A stretch of DNA of 64,000 nt, from positions 42,670,238 to 42,734,237 of the forward strand of contig JAKTNV010000005.1 of assembly GCA_022747635.1 (NCBI GenBank), in the 5' to 3' direction. Positions 44,901 to 58,529 of the stretch are shown piece after piece. The notes beneath the pieces were generated by a model, which searched no databases, was not told where the DNA came from, and was given only the letters and a program-made list of their open reading frames with translations. Source of the DNA: Hetaerina americana. Its lineage: Eukaryota; Arthropoda; Insecta; Odonata; Calopterygidae. Positions within the stretch are counted from its first letter, which is position 1. Each line of letters opens with the position of its first letter. Made by a program: the position numbers and the translations under genes.

Positions 44901-47900
44901 TCTGGTTTATTATATTTTAGACCTGAAGTTGCACAGTTTATTCATTGTTGTCGCTCTGTGCGAATGCGGTTTCGACATTACTACCTATTTGCATCGGTCG
45001 GGAATTTTTAAAGGATCGACGCACGGTGAACACAGTGTTTCAAAGGCTGCAGGTAATAAATTTACCAATACGTATTTATTTTACATATAAGTAATGACAA
45101 AACAAATCACCCCATCATGTAGGACTTAACGTGTATTTTACTCAGTTACATATGTCGCATTAATTCGGACATGAAAATGGCAATAATAGCCCACGTGCAA
45201 AGAACTTAGGAGAGGGAGTTGTGAATAATATCAGAAAAGAAAAGTTGAACCAAATTAAAATATCGTTAGCTCAACCACTCGACGCCCCAAACATTTAAAG
45301 TTTTCATTAAATTTATTATCTTTTAGACGTTTTTGTATACATGGACACATGTTTATGCATGTATAAATATGTATATATTTAAGGTAAAATTAAGTATAAA
45401 TGTCAATTAAGTGATATGGTGACATTAAAATTCGAACGAAAAATCACCGGAAGAATTATAAGAAGCATTAACTTAAAATTTTATTAAGAAGACGTCTTAT
45501 ATCAAACTGAATTGAAACTTAGTTAAAATTAATTTAAACTTAGCAAAATCAATATGCAACAGTAGGCATGCAATTTCTTCCAAAAATTTCTCTTTTTTAC
45601 GCCATGGCCTCGGAAACACTGTAGTTGATCTGTCGAATCAATTCTTTGTACGCGTATTTGATAAAATATATATTTGATGAAATATGGTGGTTATTTTTGC
45701 AACTAATTTTTAGAAAACAAGAAACTTGACTCTAAACGAGATCTGACTACAATTTCGAGACCGTTCCCTTCCCGACACCTTTGTTATTGAACACTGTTTT
45801 AACTTTATCCAACAGTTTAAAATATCATGTGACCGGCTATCTTCAACCCATATTAAATTTTATAGGTGAGGACACATGGTGCTAAACACTAATTTAACGT
45901 GAAATGCATAATGGTTATGGAGGAAGGCAATTCTCTCCTCTCTGTTGTGTGGCTTGCTGTATTCTAGATTTAGTGGCACATAATCAGACCGCTTAGGCCT
46001 AGTTGAGACCATTCAGGTACAAAGAAACGAGCCCAAAACTCTCCGCTACACTCCATCCAGTTGATAATATCTCTAGCACCATGAATATGAATTTTATCAT
46101 TAATTCAATGGAAAATAAAGGCAGATACCGTGAAATCTGCAAGAGTTAGAGATAAACGCGTACAACGATACTATTATTTTGAATATGCAAGGATAACTAA
46201 AATATATGCTGAAGGTATGAATATTCACCTTCGGATATTATGCAAAGTCTGTCGTCAATAGTTATAATAACATATTATTGATTTAACGTGTATACTATGA
46301 AATAAGTGAATACTTGTTTGCTAGTTATTATTTCAATAACAGATTTTCACGTTCTACTTCTTGTACATATTTATGAAATTCATTGCCGTCCATTTTTAAT
46401 TGGTACCTTTGGTAATAGTGTTACTTTTAAAATTCTTAACATTTAAAAATATTTCCTTTGTGGTGCAGAAACTACACAATCAAGGGTATTAGTTTGTGCA
46501 ATGAGACTAATATTATGACTAAATATTTTAAAGACAATGTATTTTATTTCGAAATATACATAGATAAAAATCTGATTTTGACTGATTAATTATCGCCATT
46601 TCAAAATGTAAATTGCTCCTATGAAGGGTAATGAAAAATATATTTACCCTGCTGTTCGAATTATTATAAATTTTTGTGAGTTTATGCTCTCCAATCCTCT
46701 TTTTTTAACGCTTTTATCTCCAAATTGGGCACCAACGCGCCAAATAGTCCGTCCTTCGAAATTTAGTCCGCTCCGTTAATTTTTTGGTAGTTGGCGCGCA
46801 TTCAGGCTATCGTTTTGGGAGGTGAGGAAAGGGGAGGGGGATAAGTGGACGATTCAAAACGTAAAATCACGAGGGTTAAAAGGGAAAGAGGAAAAGCGTG
46901 AATATTGAAGGCAAAAAGTGCAGGTGTCACAATTAGAAATCAGAACTTGCTGGTTGTTAGAGCATATAACTAACGAACTGATCATCACTCTAAACAAATT
47001 CCAATCTTTGGGCTATAAATAGGGCGCCTGACACACCATGCATTCATCATTTCCATCTGGAGGGGGTCATGGCCTCCGCCAGAAAATATATACCCGTCAT
47101 GCGCGACTGACTTCATCGCTTCCCACGCAATCGTCACTTTTCCCTCTTTCAAACTTCTCCCCATTACTACTTGCCGTGAGCAGCTGTTTATCACAACTTG
47201 GCACCCGTTCATATTTTTGACTCATCGCTCGACATTTCTGGGTCTCCGTATTAGTTACCGGACTGGAAAGTTTGGGAGGAATTTCACGGTAGCTATCCAA
47301 ATGTTTTCCCGTCATCTTCCATTGAGATACCCTTTATCCCGCTCGCTCCAATCACCCCGCTTCATCCAGTCTCTCGCATGTAATTGCGGAGAGTTCGTAA
47401 ACAGGTCGGGTTGAAAGGCATATTCGTCCGTGTTGGGGGGCTGATTAAAAATGTTAAGATCAATTTAATTATTATTTGCTTATGCTTTTTATGCTGTGGT
47501 ACTTGTTCCTTTAAAGTTGTGGCATGTGAACTTCTGTTATATCTATTCAGCTTTTATGTGAGCGGTTTTTTAGGAACGTTGGAAGTGTTGAAATTCTTTC
47601 CTTATTGAGGACATATTCAAGGCACTTACTGTTGTCAAAAGCTGCGAAGACGAATTTCTATTGAAAAAACTATTCACTACCGTTCTTTACGTGATAAATA
47701 TATCCATATACTCTTTGACCAAATAATAGCAAAATGTATCTGTATTTCAAATTTGCTCCTGATATTTGCAAATTATATATTTATTGGAAAGCTTGGAAAA
47801 CTGCATGAAACTGGCTGAGAGGTTCGCTAAAAAAAGTTGAGAAGAGATTATACAAAATAATCATTCGACGGTTGATTATTTCCACCACTCAGCCTATTTT

Positions 47901-50900
47901 ATTTATTCTACATATATGCATACATGTGGAATAAGTGTATACAAATTAATAGGATATAAATTTCAAGTAATTAAAATTAAAATAGAAAATGTAGTAGTTA
48001 AAGTTAAGAAAAAATCGGAAGAAAATTCAGAAAGGATGAAGAATAAATTGGAGAAACTTGGAGAAAAACCATGAAAAATAATGAAATAAAAATATTCTTC
48101 CAATACGGGCATTCTGAATTTAAACTTTTAAAGCTAGGGTCCAAAGCACTGGTTGTTCGGGAAGGATCTCGTGAAGATAAGCTGCATAGGAGGTCTTCTG
48201 AGCGATAATGACCATTCATTACGTCGTGGTTGAGCTTCAAGCCAGAAAAATCCAGTGCCAGTGGGGAAGATGGAAAATGCTCCGGGACAGGAGTTTTTTT
48301 TTATTAGTGGCGAGATGGACCGCGAATGAACGGTATCAGGGCCGTAAAACTTTTGATTCGGAAAAATCGGGTCGCGGAAGAAAAAGTTTTAAAAATTTCT
48401 GTTCCATGCACTCCCCACCCAAAAAATGCTCGGAAAGAGTTTAAAAAGCCACTAGTGGTCAAAATGGATCGTCGCATTAATTATCTGTCGCGGACGCAGT
48501 CTGATAACCAGCATAAATATTCCCTGCTATTTCACTGGGGTCCTGAGAAATATGGGATTTTCAAAACTAAACTTTTGTATTATTTTACTACTTTCGACCT
48601 TTAAAAATATGAATAAGAACCCTATCCTTTTTTAGTACAATATATATCGTTACGAATTAATTCACTGACCGAATGCTGAAGATCGTCCATAACATTATCC
48701 TCAAGGTAGGTGTGTTAGGCGATCACCATTTCCTTTCATACGTTTCTGCGCGGAAACCCTTTAAATCATCTTTGTAATTAATAACGGTGTTTGGTTAAGG
48801 AATGCACAACACCAGGTGTTCATTAAACCTATTTGATTTTAGAATTTAGCGTGTAAAATTACAATTAAATTTTTAAAAATACAAGAAGTTTTCAGGGCAC
48901 ATTGATTTATTGGAAAAATATTTAACACCATTCTGTAATCAGAAATAGTAAACAGCAATTGAGGGTATATAGGAATTACATTTTTATTTTGAGCAAACTA
49001 ATTTTAAAATATTTTAGTTTGGATTTATCACACACTACCATTTACAGTTACGGTTCGGGATAGACTTATTCGGAGAGAGATTGACTATTGAGTCAGATAA
49101 TGGATTGAGGATGTTATAGGCGTCGCTAATGAATAGTACTCTACATCTACCCAATATGCCCCAAGCCGTCGCAAGGACGTATGATGGGGTGTGTTGGGAA
49201 AGTAGCTATCCACACTTATATATTAGTTAATTTGTTACAATATTTATTTGTTCACGAACACGAACACTAGTTCACATAAACACACACATGCCTATTCGAG
49301 AAAATATCATGCGAGATTGACGAGTTAGGCTAAATGTACTGCACTGATAATTTTTTTCCTATATTTAGATGTCTACTGTGATATTGTGTGTTACCGGTGA
49401 ATGGTGTTGATATACTGCAAGGATATCGTTAAAAGCCGTCAAGAATAACAGTAAAGTAGAAAGCATTGTGAAACATCGAGACGCACCTATCGTAAAAATA
49501 GCATTAAGGTTTACGTGAGCGGCTGGCACCTTGACGTCGTTCCTTTCGAGGTAGGCAAAGTAAAAAAAAAGCCTAATATAAAGTTTTAGCAGGAAATTTA
49601 TTCTTTTATGCCAATTTCTTTCGTAGTACCCGATCCATATATTATCCGCAACTTCCCTCTTCTAGTCATTCACTCTTTCATCGGTGCTCTACTGTTTTTG
49701 AAATAATATTATGCGTCTTAATTATAACCTCGACCCCATTGGCCCTTGACTTTTTCGGTCCACCCTTTCCTCTGAAACCATTAATTTTTCTCTCAAATGC
49801 GCACATGGTGATTCATTACTTCCCTATTCCGGCAGCGTGACAAAACTTACTTCCCATACGTATTTCAGTAATGGCCATCGGCGCATGAAATCTATGAAGT
49901 ATCTCTTCCAGTAAAGAATGGGGGAAGAAATACATTTTTACGCACTACCATACGTGGTATATCAGAAAATCATTTATGCATATACTCATATCACTGACGA
50001 ATATTCTGCCGAAATTTGAACTCATTTGAATTTCGTCTACCCTCTCCATATTTCTATTTACCCATTCAGAATTCAGCCAAGCCCCCCCCCAAAAAAAGCT
50101 ATTGTCCAATCATGTCGTCGTTTACACCTTATATGCATCCTTTACTCTATCGTTATCAAAATCCAACTGCATTCATTGTATACCCTTTATCTCTCAATTT
50201 TATGTTTTCTCAAGCTAAATACGGCTTCCTGCAGATGTTGTGGGCCCTTGCATCGTCGGCGGACGGATAAATGGGCGTATTTTCATTTATAATCATTAGA
50301 CCTGCGTTTTCTAGGCTTCCTTCTCTTGCATAATTTTTTATTTAAAAATAAAACAATCCATGCTAATATTGCTAATAATCCATATTTATTTTAATTTATC
50401 CATGCTCCATATTGGAAATATTCATAGAACACGAGATTTTTCCCAGACTTGCTCTCCTTTTAAAGAGCGTTCGGGACCTTGGTGGGATTTTAGCCTCCGG
50501 AATTTTCCGTTCAGTGAAAATCATACCAATGTGCGTATATTAACGCACATACCTAAATTGAATCATAGTTTAATTCTTTTTGACTCATATATTTCGTTTG
50601 CCCTAATTTTAACTCAAAAGGCGCAATGCGTTAATTATTCACACCATCACTGTCCAAGGATTAAAGGTTTAATTTTACCTTACGAATGACTATTTATATA
50701 GATCGCTCTTTTAAAATTTAGTCTGTTTATTCTCTTTATATGCTCTCAAGTGCTTTCTCAGCTATCTCCTCTTTAACCTATCGTAAAACGTCTCAGAATC
50801 AAAATATTCACGGTACATTTTCTTTTGCATGTATTTCTTTAAAGTTTCCCGCCTCTATCGAGTATAAAACAACATTGCACTTCATTAATTTAATGGAATT

Positions 50901-51960
50901 TTAGGCAGCTTTCGTATCCCTTCACACAACACATTATCGGGCATTTACCCCGATAAACTGAAATGACTACTTGCTCTAAATTGTTTCATTCCATCTTTTC
51001 ACCTTTCCTTTATACATTGGACAATTATTGCGTACTTCTATTCGTTTGATGCAACGTCAAGTTTTCGGACATATACAAGTATTATGTCTTGCATAAGTTT
51101 TAGCATTTAATGGGACTCGCTTGAAGTTTACGGGAGCTAAAGATGAATTTACAAAAAGTTTACAATATAAATCCTATATTAATTGAGTATGCGACTATGG
51201 TATTTGGGCATAAATTGCAAAGTATGTTTATAACAGGCAGTTCCAAGCGAGCTTTATCGCTTTGCTTCCAGTTATTATTCCATTACTCGTAAATATCATC
51301 CGTTAAACATTCGTCCATTCTAAAAAATGGGATCCCAGCGATCGGAATTTAAAAGAGAAGGCAGCGTGACACGATTCTATTGGATTGTTTAATGACATTC
51401 TCAGGTTGGATTAAAGTGACCGAGAATGGATTTCCAAACGCCTTGCACGGTAATACAAAGCCGATGTGCCCAATAAATGAACTTGCAGCGGTGGAATGCA
51501 GCACGAGATTTCAAAGCGAAGCGATAGCAAAAGTATTTTCGTGAAATGCAATTTTTCGCTTGGCCTCTGTGTGTCAAACCACTCGTTTGAAAACAGTGAA
51601 ATCGGTCGACGAATATTTTTCGTAATTAACCACAGTGATCAACCTAAAGGTTGACTTGATAGGTGAGGGTACGGCTCACCTGCTGCTGAGGCCTATGCAG
51701 GCTGTAAAATTCCACATCAGGGAAGGGGGGGAGTTTTTTTTCCCTATACCGATTGCAGTTTTCCAGGAAGATTTGGCACTTAAAAAAAGTCACAGGCCTT
51801 GGATGAAGCTGAGGGTGTCCATAGGTGTCATCTGAGATTTAACCTATGACCCTATGCCCTAGTGTCTAGAGTTCTAGCATCTGAATAACCATACCTTATG
51901 ACTTAAATTATTAAGAGTAAAAAAAATGTTTCCATGTGGCTCTTTTAACTATTTGATTAT
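38990..51960. other. long stretch with no recognised gene
   Basis: About 13 kb of AT-rich DNA with only short unrelated frames. Weak repeat-like patches are at 42955-43060 and 44110-44160 (GCCACACACC type) and 49141-49200 (CTACATCTACCC, later GATGGGGTGTGTTGGG). I see no RNA gene or mobile element with defined ends. Confidence 0.4.
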
Positions 51961-51969
51961 TTAAACAAA

Positions 51970-52043
51970 TTCCAAAGAAACTGCGGGAGATGCCGCAACA
52001 GTAACTTGAATGATTTTTACACTCTGAAATTGTTTGCATTGAT
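51970..52043. repeat. dispersed repeat copy 2
   Basis: Matches 7628-7665 at 36 of 38 positions over its first 38 bp; the remainder matches the inverted block near 7702-7723. It shows the arrangement without the fold-back seen at 7628-7750. Confidence 0.7.
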
Positions 52044-52129
52044 TATTTAAAGCTCTCGTTAAAGAACATCGAACTTTCGAATGGGAAAAAAATGAGTCTT
52101 TGCCTTGGAATTCGTTATAAGAAAAGGAT

Positions 52130-53560
52130 TCAAATTGGACGTCGCGTTTTAAAAGGTGCTGTCTTGACGGGGATTGCACGGAACGCTGAGAGAGGACAAG
52201 GAGGGGTTGGTTTACACTGCCTGGAGGTAGGGTGAGGGTGGAAATATTTGAACCTCCCAACTCTCTCCAATGGTGAGGTGAGGGGAAGATGATATGAAGG
52301 GTCCGGGTGCACCTGCGGTGTGCCTTTATAACCATCGCACGGAAAATCCGACTCCCGAACCCTCCCGCCCCTCTCGATCCTCCATCTCTTCCATGCTCCC
52401 TCCTCCCCCGTACGACGGGCATTAAAACCCCAGGTTGTCGGAGGAAGGCGATAGTCGCACTTTGGGTAGGGGTTAGGCTTCTGGGGGGTTTGAGGGTGGG
52501 GTAGGTTTTGGCAGGGCAATGAGGGTTGCGAAATCGACCACCTCTGACTCCTGGAAGGAAGGCGGTGTGGGTGGAAGTGGGGAGTTATTTTTCTCCGTTT
52601 CGGGGGAAAATAAGTGTTCTTCTGAGTTTGGATTTCGTCTTCAATATTTTTTCTCTCCCTTCCCACTCATTCTCCGACCCCGGACGGGAGAGTGCTATAG
52701 GGAGGAGAGGGGGGGGGGAGCGATTAACTAAAAAAAGGAGTGCCGGAGCGGGAAATGCGATAATTGGATTTCATTTGAGCGTTGCTCTCGTAAAATTTCG
52801 TTCCACTCGCACCTCCACTCCTCTTTTTAACTCACCCTCACCTCTTTCCCCCGAGGAACCCCCCACCACAATTTTACCGGTGAAGGATGTTTTGACTGGT
52901 GTTTTTCCATCGTCACCCTGTCTCTCTCTCGTGGAAGCAAGCAAGACTGGAGGAAAAAAAACCTATTTTCAGTCATAAAAAAATGACTCGCTGTGTTTCA
53001 TTAGATAGAGAAAAAAAAAGAATCGGAAAATATTGCTGGGGAGAGTTAAAAAAAATACATATTTTTTTCCCTTCGCACGTCACACGTATTATTCCCCCCC
53101 CCCCCGCCTACCTTGAAGGAACATGAATTAAAATTGAGTCGTAGTGGGGTTTTACTTTTTTATCTCCCCACCATCACTTCGTTCCGATTTTCGTTAGAAC
53201 TTTCGCTTGGAATGTATTGGTGATAAAAAAATGGCGGTACGGGTGTTTGGTATTTTTGCGATGAATTAAAAATACATGTATTCGGCCGAGCGAAGAATAA
53301 AGGGATCGATTCTTTCGTGGGAGCTCCGGGGGCGGGGGGAAGAGCATGGGGAGGCCCCAGGGCTAGGATCCGACGAGGAGGGAGAATTTGGCCCACCCTT
53401 CTCGAGATGAAGAAAAAAATCGGAAGTTTAATTAGAACGGAACCGTTGGAAAAGTTGTTGTCGATTCAATTTTCATTTGTGATTCCTGCCGTTCTTGAAA
53501 ACGATTCAGGCTGCCGCGCATATCAATGCGTCCGACGACAAACGCCGGGAAATTATTGAA
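52130..53560. promoter_or_regulatory. GC-rich patches, possible regulatory region
   Basis: GC-rich, G/C-run-rich DNA lies at about 52190-52710, with a C12 run near 53093 and another GC-rich patch at 53280-53400. ORFs on both strands (such as 52666-52130) are Pro/Arg-rich and overlap, so they look compositional. No gene structure is evident. Confidence 0.28.
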
Positions 53561-53599
53561 AAATATATAATATATTTTCAACGTTAGCACTGGTCCTGA

Positions 53600-54371
53600 A
53601 AACGTTTTTTTTTCCTCGTTGAAGAAATCGAAGACTTTCACTTCCACATTTGCAATTCAAAGGTTTCAAGAGATCGAGGTCAGTCAAGTCTTTCGTTTAT
53701 TTCTTCTTTGCAACCCCCATTCTGACGATCAGAGCATGATTGTTAAGTTATGGCAGGTGGAATATTATAATTTATATATATATACATTTAAAGTTGATTA
53801 CAAGCTTTAATTTATAATCATCTACTCACGAAATTTGGGCATAACTTTGAATAAATTTTTCTTAGGTAAAAGTCAAATTTCCACATGAAAAGAAATGGCA
53901 GAAACGTTTGCGAAGGCCGGTTGCAACTTTAAATATATTCTAGTCCACATGCAAATGTGCATGAATTTTCAAGGTTTTACTCCATAAAACCGCATTGGTG
54001 ACCTTTAAATATAAAAAAATGGTTTTAAGTCCTATACACAAAGTCAATATGCTACTTTAATATTATTTTACCATTTTTTAAAACATTAGTTTGTAACTTG
54101 AAACCAAATAGCAATGATTAATAAAACAAACAAGTTTTTTTATTGATGAAACGATTGAAGACATAATGCGTTGCACCGGTAAGAAAAACGAATCGTGAAT
54201 CTGGTTTCTCTATGGCACTATTCGATTCAGTCATTATTGGCGGAAAAATGATCACTAATTCTATAACATAATCTATTCCCTTTTACCAATGGAGAGAGTA
54301 AATATTACAGATTTTCAGCTTTCTCACTGCAAAATGTTACCGGCAATTTCATAGGAGAGTCCGTGTTTACA
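53600..54371. other. unannotated AT-rich stretch
   Basis: Nothing recognised before the mariner boundary. Confidence 0.45.
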
Positions 54372-54373
54372 TA

Positions 54374-55705
54374 CAACCTTGATCAAAAATTTCCCGGAAT
54401 TTATTCATAAAATTAAAAATACAAGTTTATTCATCTAAATCTATATTGTCCCCTTCAAAGTAATCCCCATCGACTGCAACACACTTATGCCAGCGCTTGA
54501 TCCAATCCTCGAAACATTTTTTATATTCGGTTTTCGGTATGTCCATCAGTGCTTCCTGCGATTTTTCCATTACTTCCTCTCGGCTGCTAAAACGCGTTCC
54601 CCGTAATGGTTTTTTTAACTCGATTGAACAGAAAGAAGTCACAGGGAGCCAAATCAGGTGAATTCGGTGGCTGTTGGATGGTATTTGTTGCATTTTTCGT
54701 CAAAAAATTACGAATAATGATAGCACTGTGTGACGGTGCGTTATCATGGTGCAAAATCCACGAGTTTTCTGCCCACATTTCTGGTCTCTTTCGGCGAATT
54801 GCTTCACGCAAACGTCTCATAACGCCCAAATAATACTCTTTGTTTACTGTCTGGCCTTCTGGCAAAAATTCATGATGCACTACATCGTTGTAATCCATGA
54901 AAACCGTCAGCATTGCCTTCTTTTTTGACTGAAAACGACGTGGTTTTTTTGGTCTCGGCTCATTTGGTGAACGCCATTCACTTGCCTGATGTCTGGATTG
55001 CGTGTCGTACTCATAAACCCACGTCTCGTCTCCAGTAATGATCCTTTTGATGAATGTGGGATCGGATTCAGCCTCGCAAATCATGTCTTTTGCGACGTCA
55101 ACACGGTCTCTTTTTTGCATGAAATTGAGGTCTTTTGGCACCAACTTTGCTGCTACACGACGGAAACCCAAATCATTAACCACAATGTCTTGGGCGGATC
55201 CATAGGCAATGTTCAAGTCCTCCGCTATTTCTCTGATGGTTAATTTGCGGTTATTGACCAACATTTCTTTTACTTTATCAATTTTTTCACCGACTTTCGA
55301 TGTCGATGGTCTGCCACTGCGTTCATCATCTTCGATTGACTCACGACCACTTCTGAACCGCTCGTGCCACTGGTGAACGACCGTTTTTTTTAGAGAATCG
55401 TTGCCGAAACACTTTTCCAGCATTTCCAACGTCCGTGCGCCACTAAATCCGTTTTTTACGCAAAATTTAATACAAGTTCGTTGTTGCAAATTTAAATCCA
55501 TTTCTGCAATTGTAAAAAATCGCCAACACACACAGAGATAGATGTACTCTTGGCTACGTAACTTTTGCAAATGTCAAGTTATGACACTAAGATTTAAAGG
55601 GAATATCAACAACAGATGTACCAATTTAACAAAAAAACAGAACTCAAATCGGAACGATGGGAGCGCCACACGGTGGTTATTCCGGGAACTTTTTGATCAA
55701 GGTAG
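54374..55705 (-). mobile_element. full-length mariner element, copy 2
   Basis: 1332 bp, reverse orientation, same terminal repeats as copy 1 (one changed base near the left tip: CAACC for CTACC) and TA on both sides (54372-54373 and 55706-55707). The transposase differs from copy 1 at only a couple of residues (for example VVHQW for VVYQW and YNDVV for YNGVV) before a frameshift. Confidence 0.96.
54427..55501 (-). pseudogene. mariner transposase, one-base frameshift
   Basis: It runs from MDLNLQQ (ATG at 55501-55499) to the same C-terminus as copy 1 (stop at 54429-54427). The span is one base more than a multiple of three. The A-run that has six bases in copy 1 (24829-24834) has seven here (54610-54616 as T on the plus strand). 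After VKK the frame turns to TITGNAF and stops. All three catalytic aspartates lie before the shift, but the last 60 or so residues are lost. This is a single, recent lesion. Confidence 0.95.
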
Positions 55706-55707
55706 TA

Positions 55708-58060
55708 GCCTACTGTAATAATTTAATGTTCCCTTCAACATGCATTCTCTAGTGATCCTCTCCTGCTTTCTAAATTTTACGTTTTTTCGCCAGCGGATGC
55801 ATCTTGTAACTTGAAGTTGAAATTAACCAGCATTAACGTAAACAAGTAAACATATAGTTTCTTCCTAATTAGAGGGATTAGGAAAATTATGTAAAAAAGT
55901 TGTGACATTAGATCAATCGCTGTTTGGAGAAATAGTGGAGTATTCTTTGAAAAATAGGTCATGGTGAACGCAAATACTTTTGGTGAACATATTACTTTGG
56001 TTGAAAGAGCATTTTATTTTCCTCAATTATTTCCTTTTCTTCTCATATAATCCATTTGTTTCAATTTATGTTGTGAATTACCCTTCCTGCTCTTTCTTTC
56101 TGCGCCCCCACTTTCCTTCTATGAAACATTTTCGCACCTTTTTTCAGCTACTCTCATCCTTTCTTAGCATTTTTTCAAACTCTACCTGTAATTCTTTCCC
56201 TTGCGATACAATTTATACTCAAAATGACACCTAAATTCGGAATCTGACTCTGTAATGAATCTTAAATAAAAAAAAATTACTTATAATGTTTTGACTTTTC
56301 ATTGCGTAAAAATCGAAAATCCCTAGGTTGCGTCACAAGAAAATTAATATTTTATTTTGCCTGTGGGCATAGCTTTATCATTTAATATTCTAAATGCAAT
56401 CATTTTCCAGACACAGTCCTGTTGTGTTGTATGAATTGAAGTTATATGCATCTACATGGCACCCAGCAAGCTAATACTAAGATGTGTGTAGAGCGGATTA
56501 TTATACTCGCGACTTCAAAACTAAGTATTTGTCAAATTTTAACTACCTGTACCTATAGAAATGCAAAATATTTCAAACAATTCATGTAATTTCAACTATA
56601 CATGCATGCACTTCGGCATCTAATTGTAACATTCTTCTTAATACATCTTTCCATCATTTTATATTTTGTACTATGATAATAGCAATAATTTAATGTATTA
56701 CAATATAATAATTGCAATAATTTAAAATTATACTATAATTGTATTTATATGTACTTACACATGCATTGGATTTATTTTTTGATATAAATACATGGAATGA
56801 ATATAATAAAATAGCGTTTCGCAAAAAAAAACAAATTTTTCGGAATTTCATTATTCGGTCAAGAATCTCGGGGCAATCGCCTTTAATAAGGCCGCAGTTA
56901 TATTGCTTTCTTTACTCTATCATATATTTCATCAGGAAGTACTTCACACCCGGATTGACCGTACAATTTTTGATTTCCTTGTACGATAGGTAGCCGGGTT
57001 GTCACATGAAAGTTAGAAAAGATCGTGCATATCTAACTTGCATATAAGTGTACTTGCATTAGGTATTATGTGTGTGTATGTGAATTTTAACTCATCGTAT
57101 TTGTCATCAAATATGAATTCATAAAATTAGTTTTATTGTAAAATTAATTTTAATCCTGGTCTAGGTGAATTATTTTTACGATATGAAATTGTTGAATTTC
57201 TATGCCTCGCATACTGACACCAATAGCCCTGGACTGGCACTCCTCATGCAATCAGAAACGCTTTTAACTAGCCATCATCATCGGCAAGAGCTCTGATCCA
57301 GACGATTAATATTTGAGACCGGAGGAGATGCATACCTTTTACCAGATTTGGTGTACCCATTCAGGTGTATCAAAACCAATCAGTCTTTTATCGATTGTTA
57401 GATTAAGTAAACTCAAGCTCTGATATATATTCGATTTATTTCCTTATTTTTTTCGTTGTGTATTCAGCTAATTGTGAGCTTTAGAGCAGTATGAATGATT
57501 AAACAATTAAATCTTCCCGCCATGCTTTTATTAGTATTCAATAAGGAATTATTTATGCCCGGAGATTCGACATCTTCGGAAAGAAACACATCACGTATGT
57601 CAATTTCACAATCCTAAATATATTCACTCGTTGCTACTCTATCTGTGACTTTTTAATGCTGATGCGTGTTGAATTGAATTAAAAATTAAGTCGAATATTT
57701 ATGAGGATTTTCCATATGCGGACGAAATATAACTCGTCTTCTTTTCATAATGATGAATGTGTTCACGTAGTGTTCAATTTATAATATTTTTATCGCTTTC
57801 ATTGATTGCCTTGTGGGGACGAAAAAGTGTCGTGTGAAAATGTGTGAATGTCTGAACCAGGTCAATGTTTTTCTTATTTCCGTAACAATTGCGTTGTGTT
57901 TGTCTCCCTCCGTTCCTCGTGTTGACTACCGTGCTCTTTTTTTTCCGGGAATACATTTTTAAATTTCGCGTCCCAAGTTTCGAAGGTTTAAATCTTTTAT
58001 TAATAATGTAGAGAACTCCACTGACGTGACGGCAAATAAAATATTTTCGAACGATTCTCT
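55708..58060. other. unannotated AT-rich stretch
   Basis: No recognised gene, RNA or repeat. Confidence 0.45.
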
Positions 58061-58069
58061 GCACGGAGC

Positions 58070-58480
58070 CTGTTTTATACCTTTAACCTTTAGCGGATTG
58101 AGAGGAAAATTCTCCTCTCACCAGAGTCGGGATGAGAGAGAGAGAGAAGGAGAGAGAGTAGCTTCATTTCGATTCGCATTAGCTTGATTATGTTCCCCGA
58201 GTCGACGTCAGTATTCGCCTCTCAACTGGGCTAGGAAAGCGGGGAGTTGTTCGTGTACGTTCTATTCTGGTTCTTATGTGCAGATGGAGAAAACCCCGAG
58301 GGGCCCGTGCCGCAATACGCGCTCGAATCCGGAGAGGGGAGAAATTTGTGGCGGGAGTAGTTAGAGCGGGAAGTCTTCCCAGTTGCAGACCAATATAATG
58401 CATTCATTAACCCATTCAAATACATGAAATCTTGTTGTATGGGATTTAGGCTGCTAAACGAGACGCCAAAGGCGGGGTGT
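58070..58480. promoter_or_regulatory. GC-richer patch with (GA)n, possible promoter region
   Basis: A (GA)n run at about 58134-58158 is followed by CpG-rich DNA to about 58340, and a GTATAAAATA motif lies downstream at about 58524. GA repeats and a TATA motif can occur in insect promoters, but no transcript or ORF anchors this. Weak. Confidence 0.22.
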
Positions 58481-58529
58481 GAGGCAGAGTGAGGATAGCA
58501 TCTTTAAGAGGGCAACGATTCGGAGTATA

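Noticed and set aside
52130..52666. 178-residue minus-strand ORF
   Set aside because: Pro/Arg-rich frame in GC-rich DNA, overlapped by several others; composition explains it.
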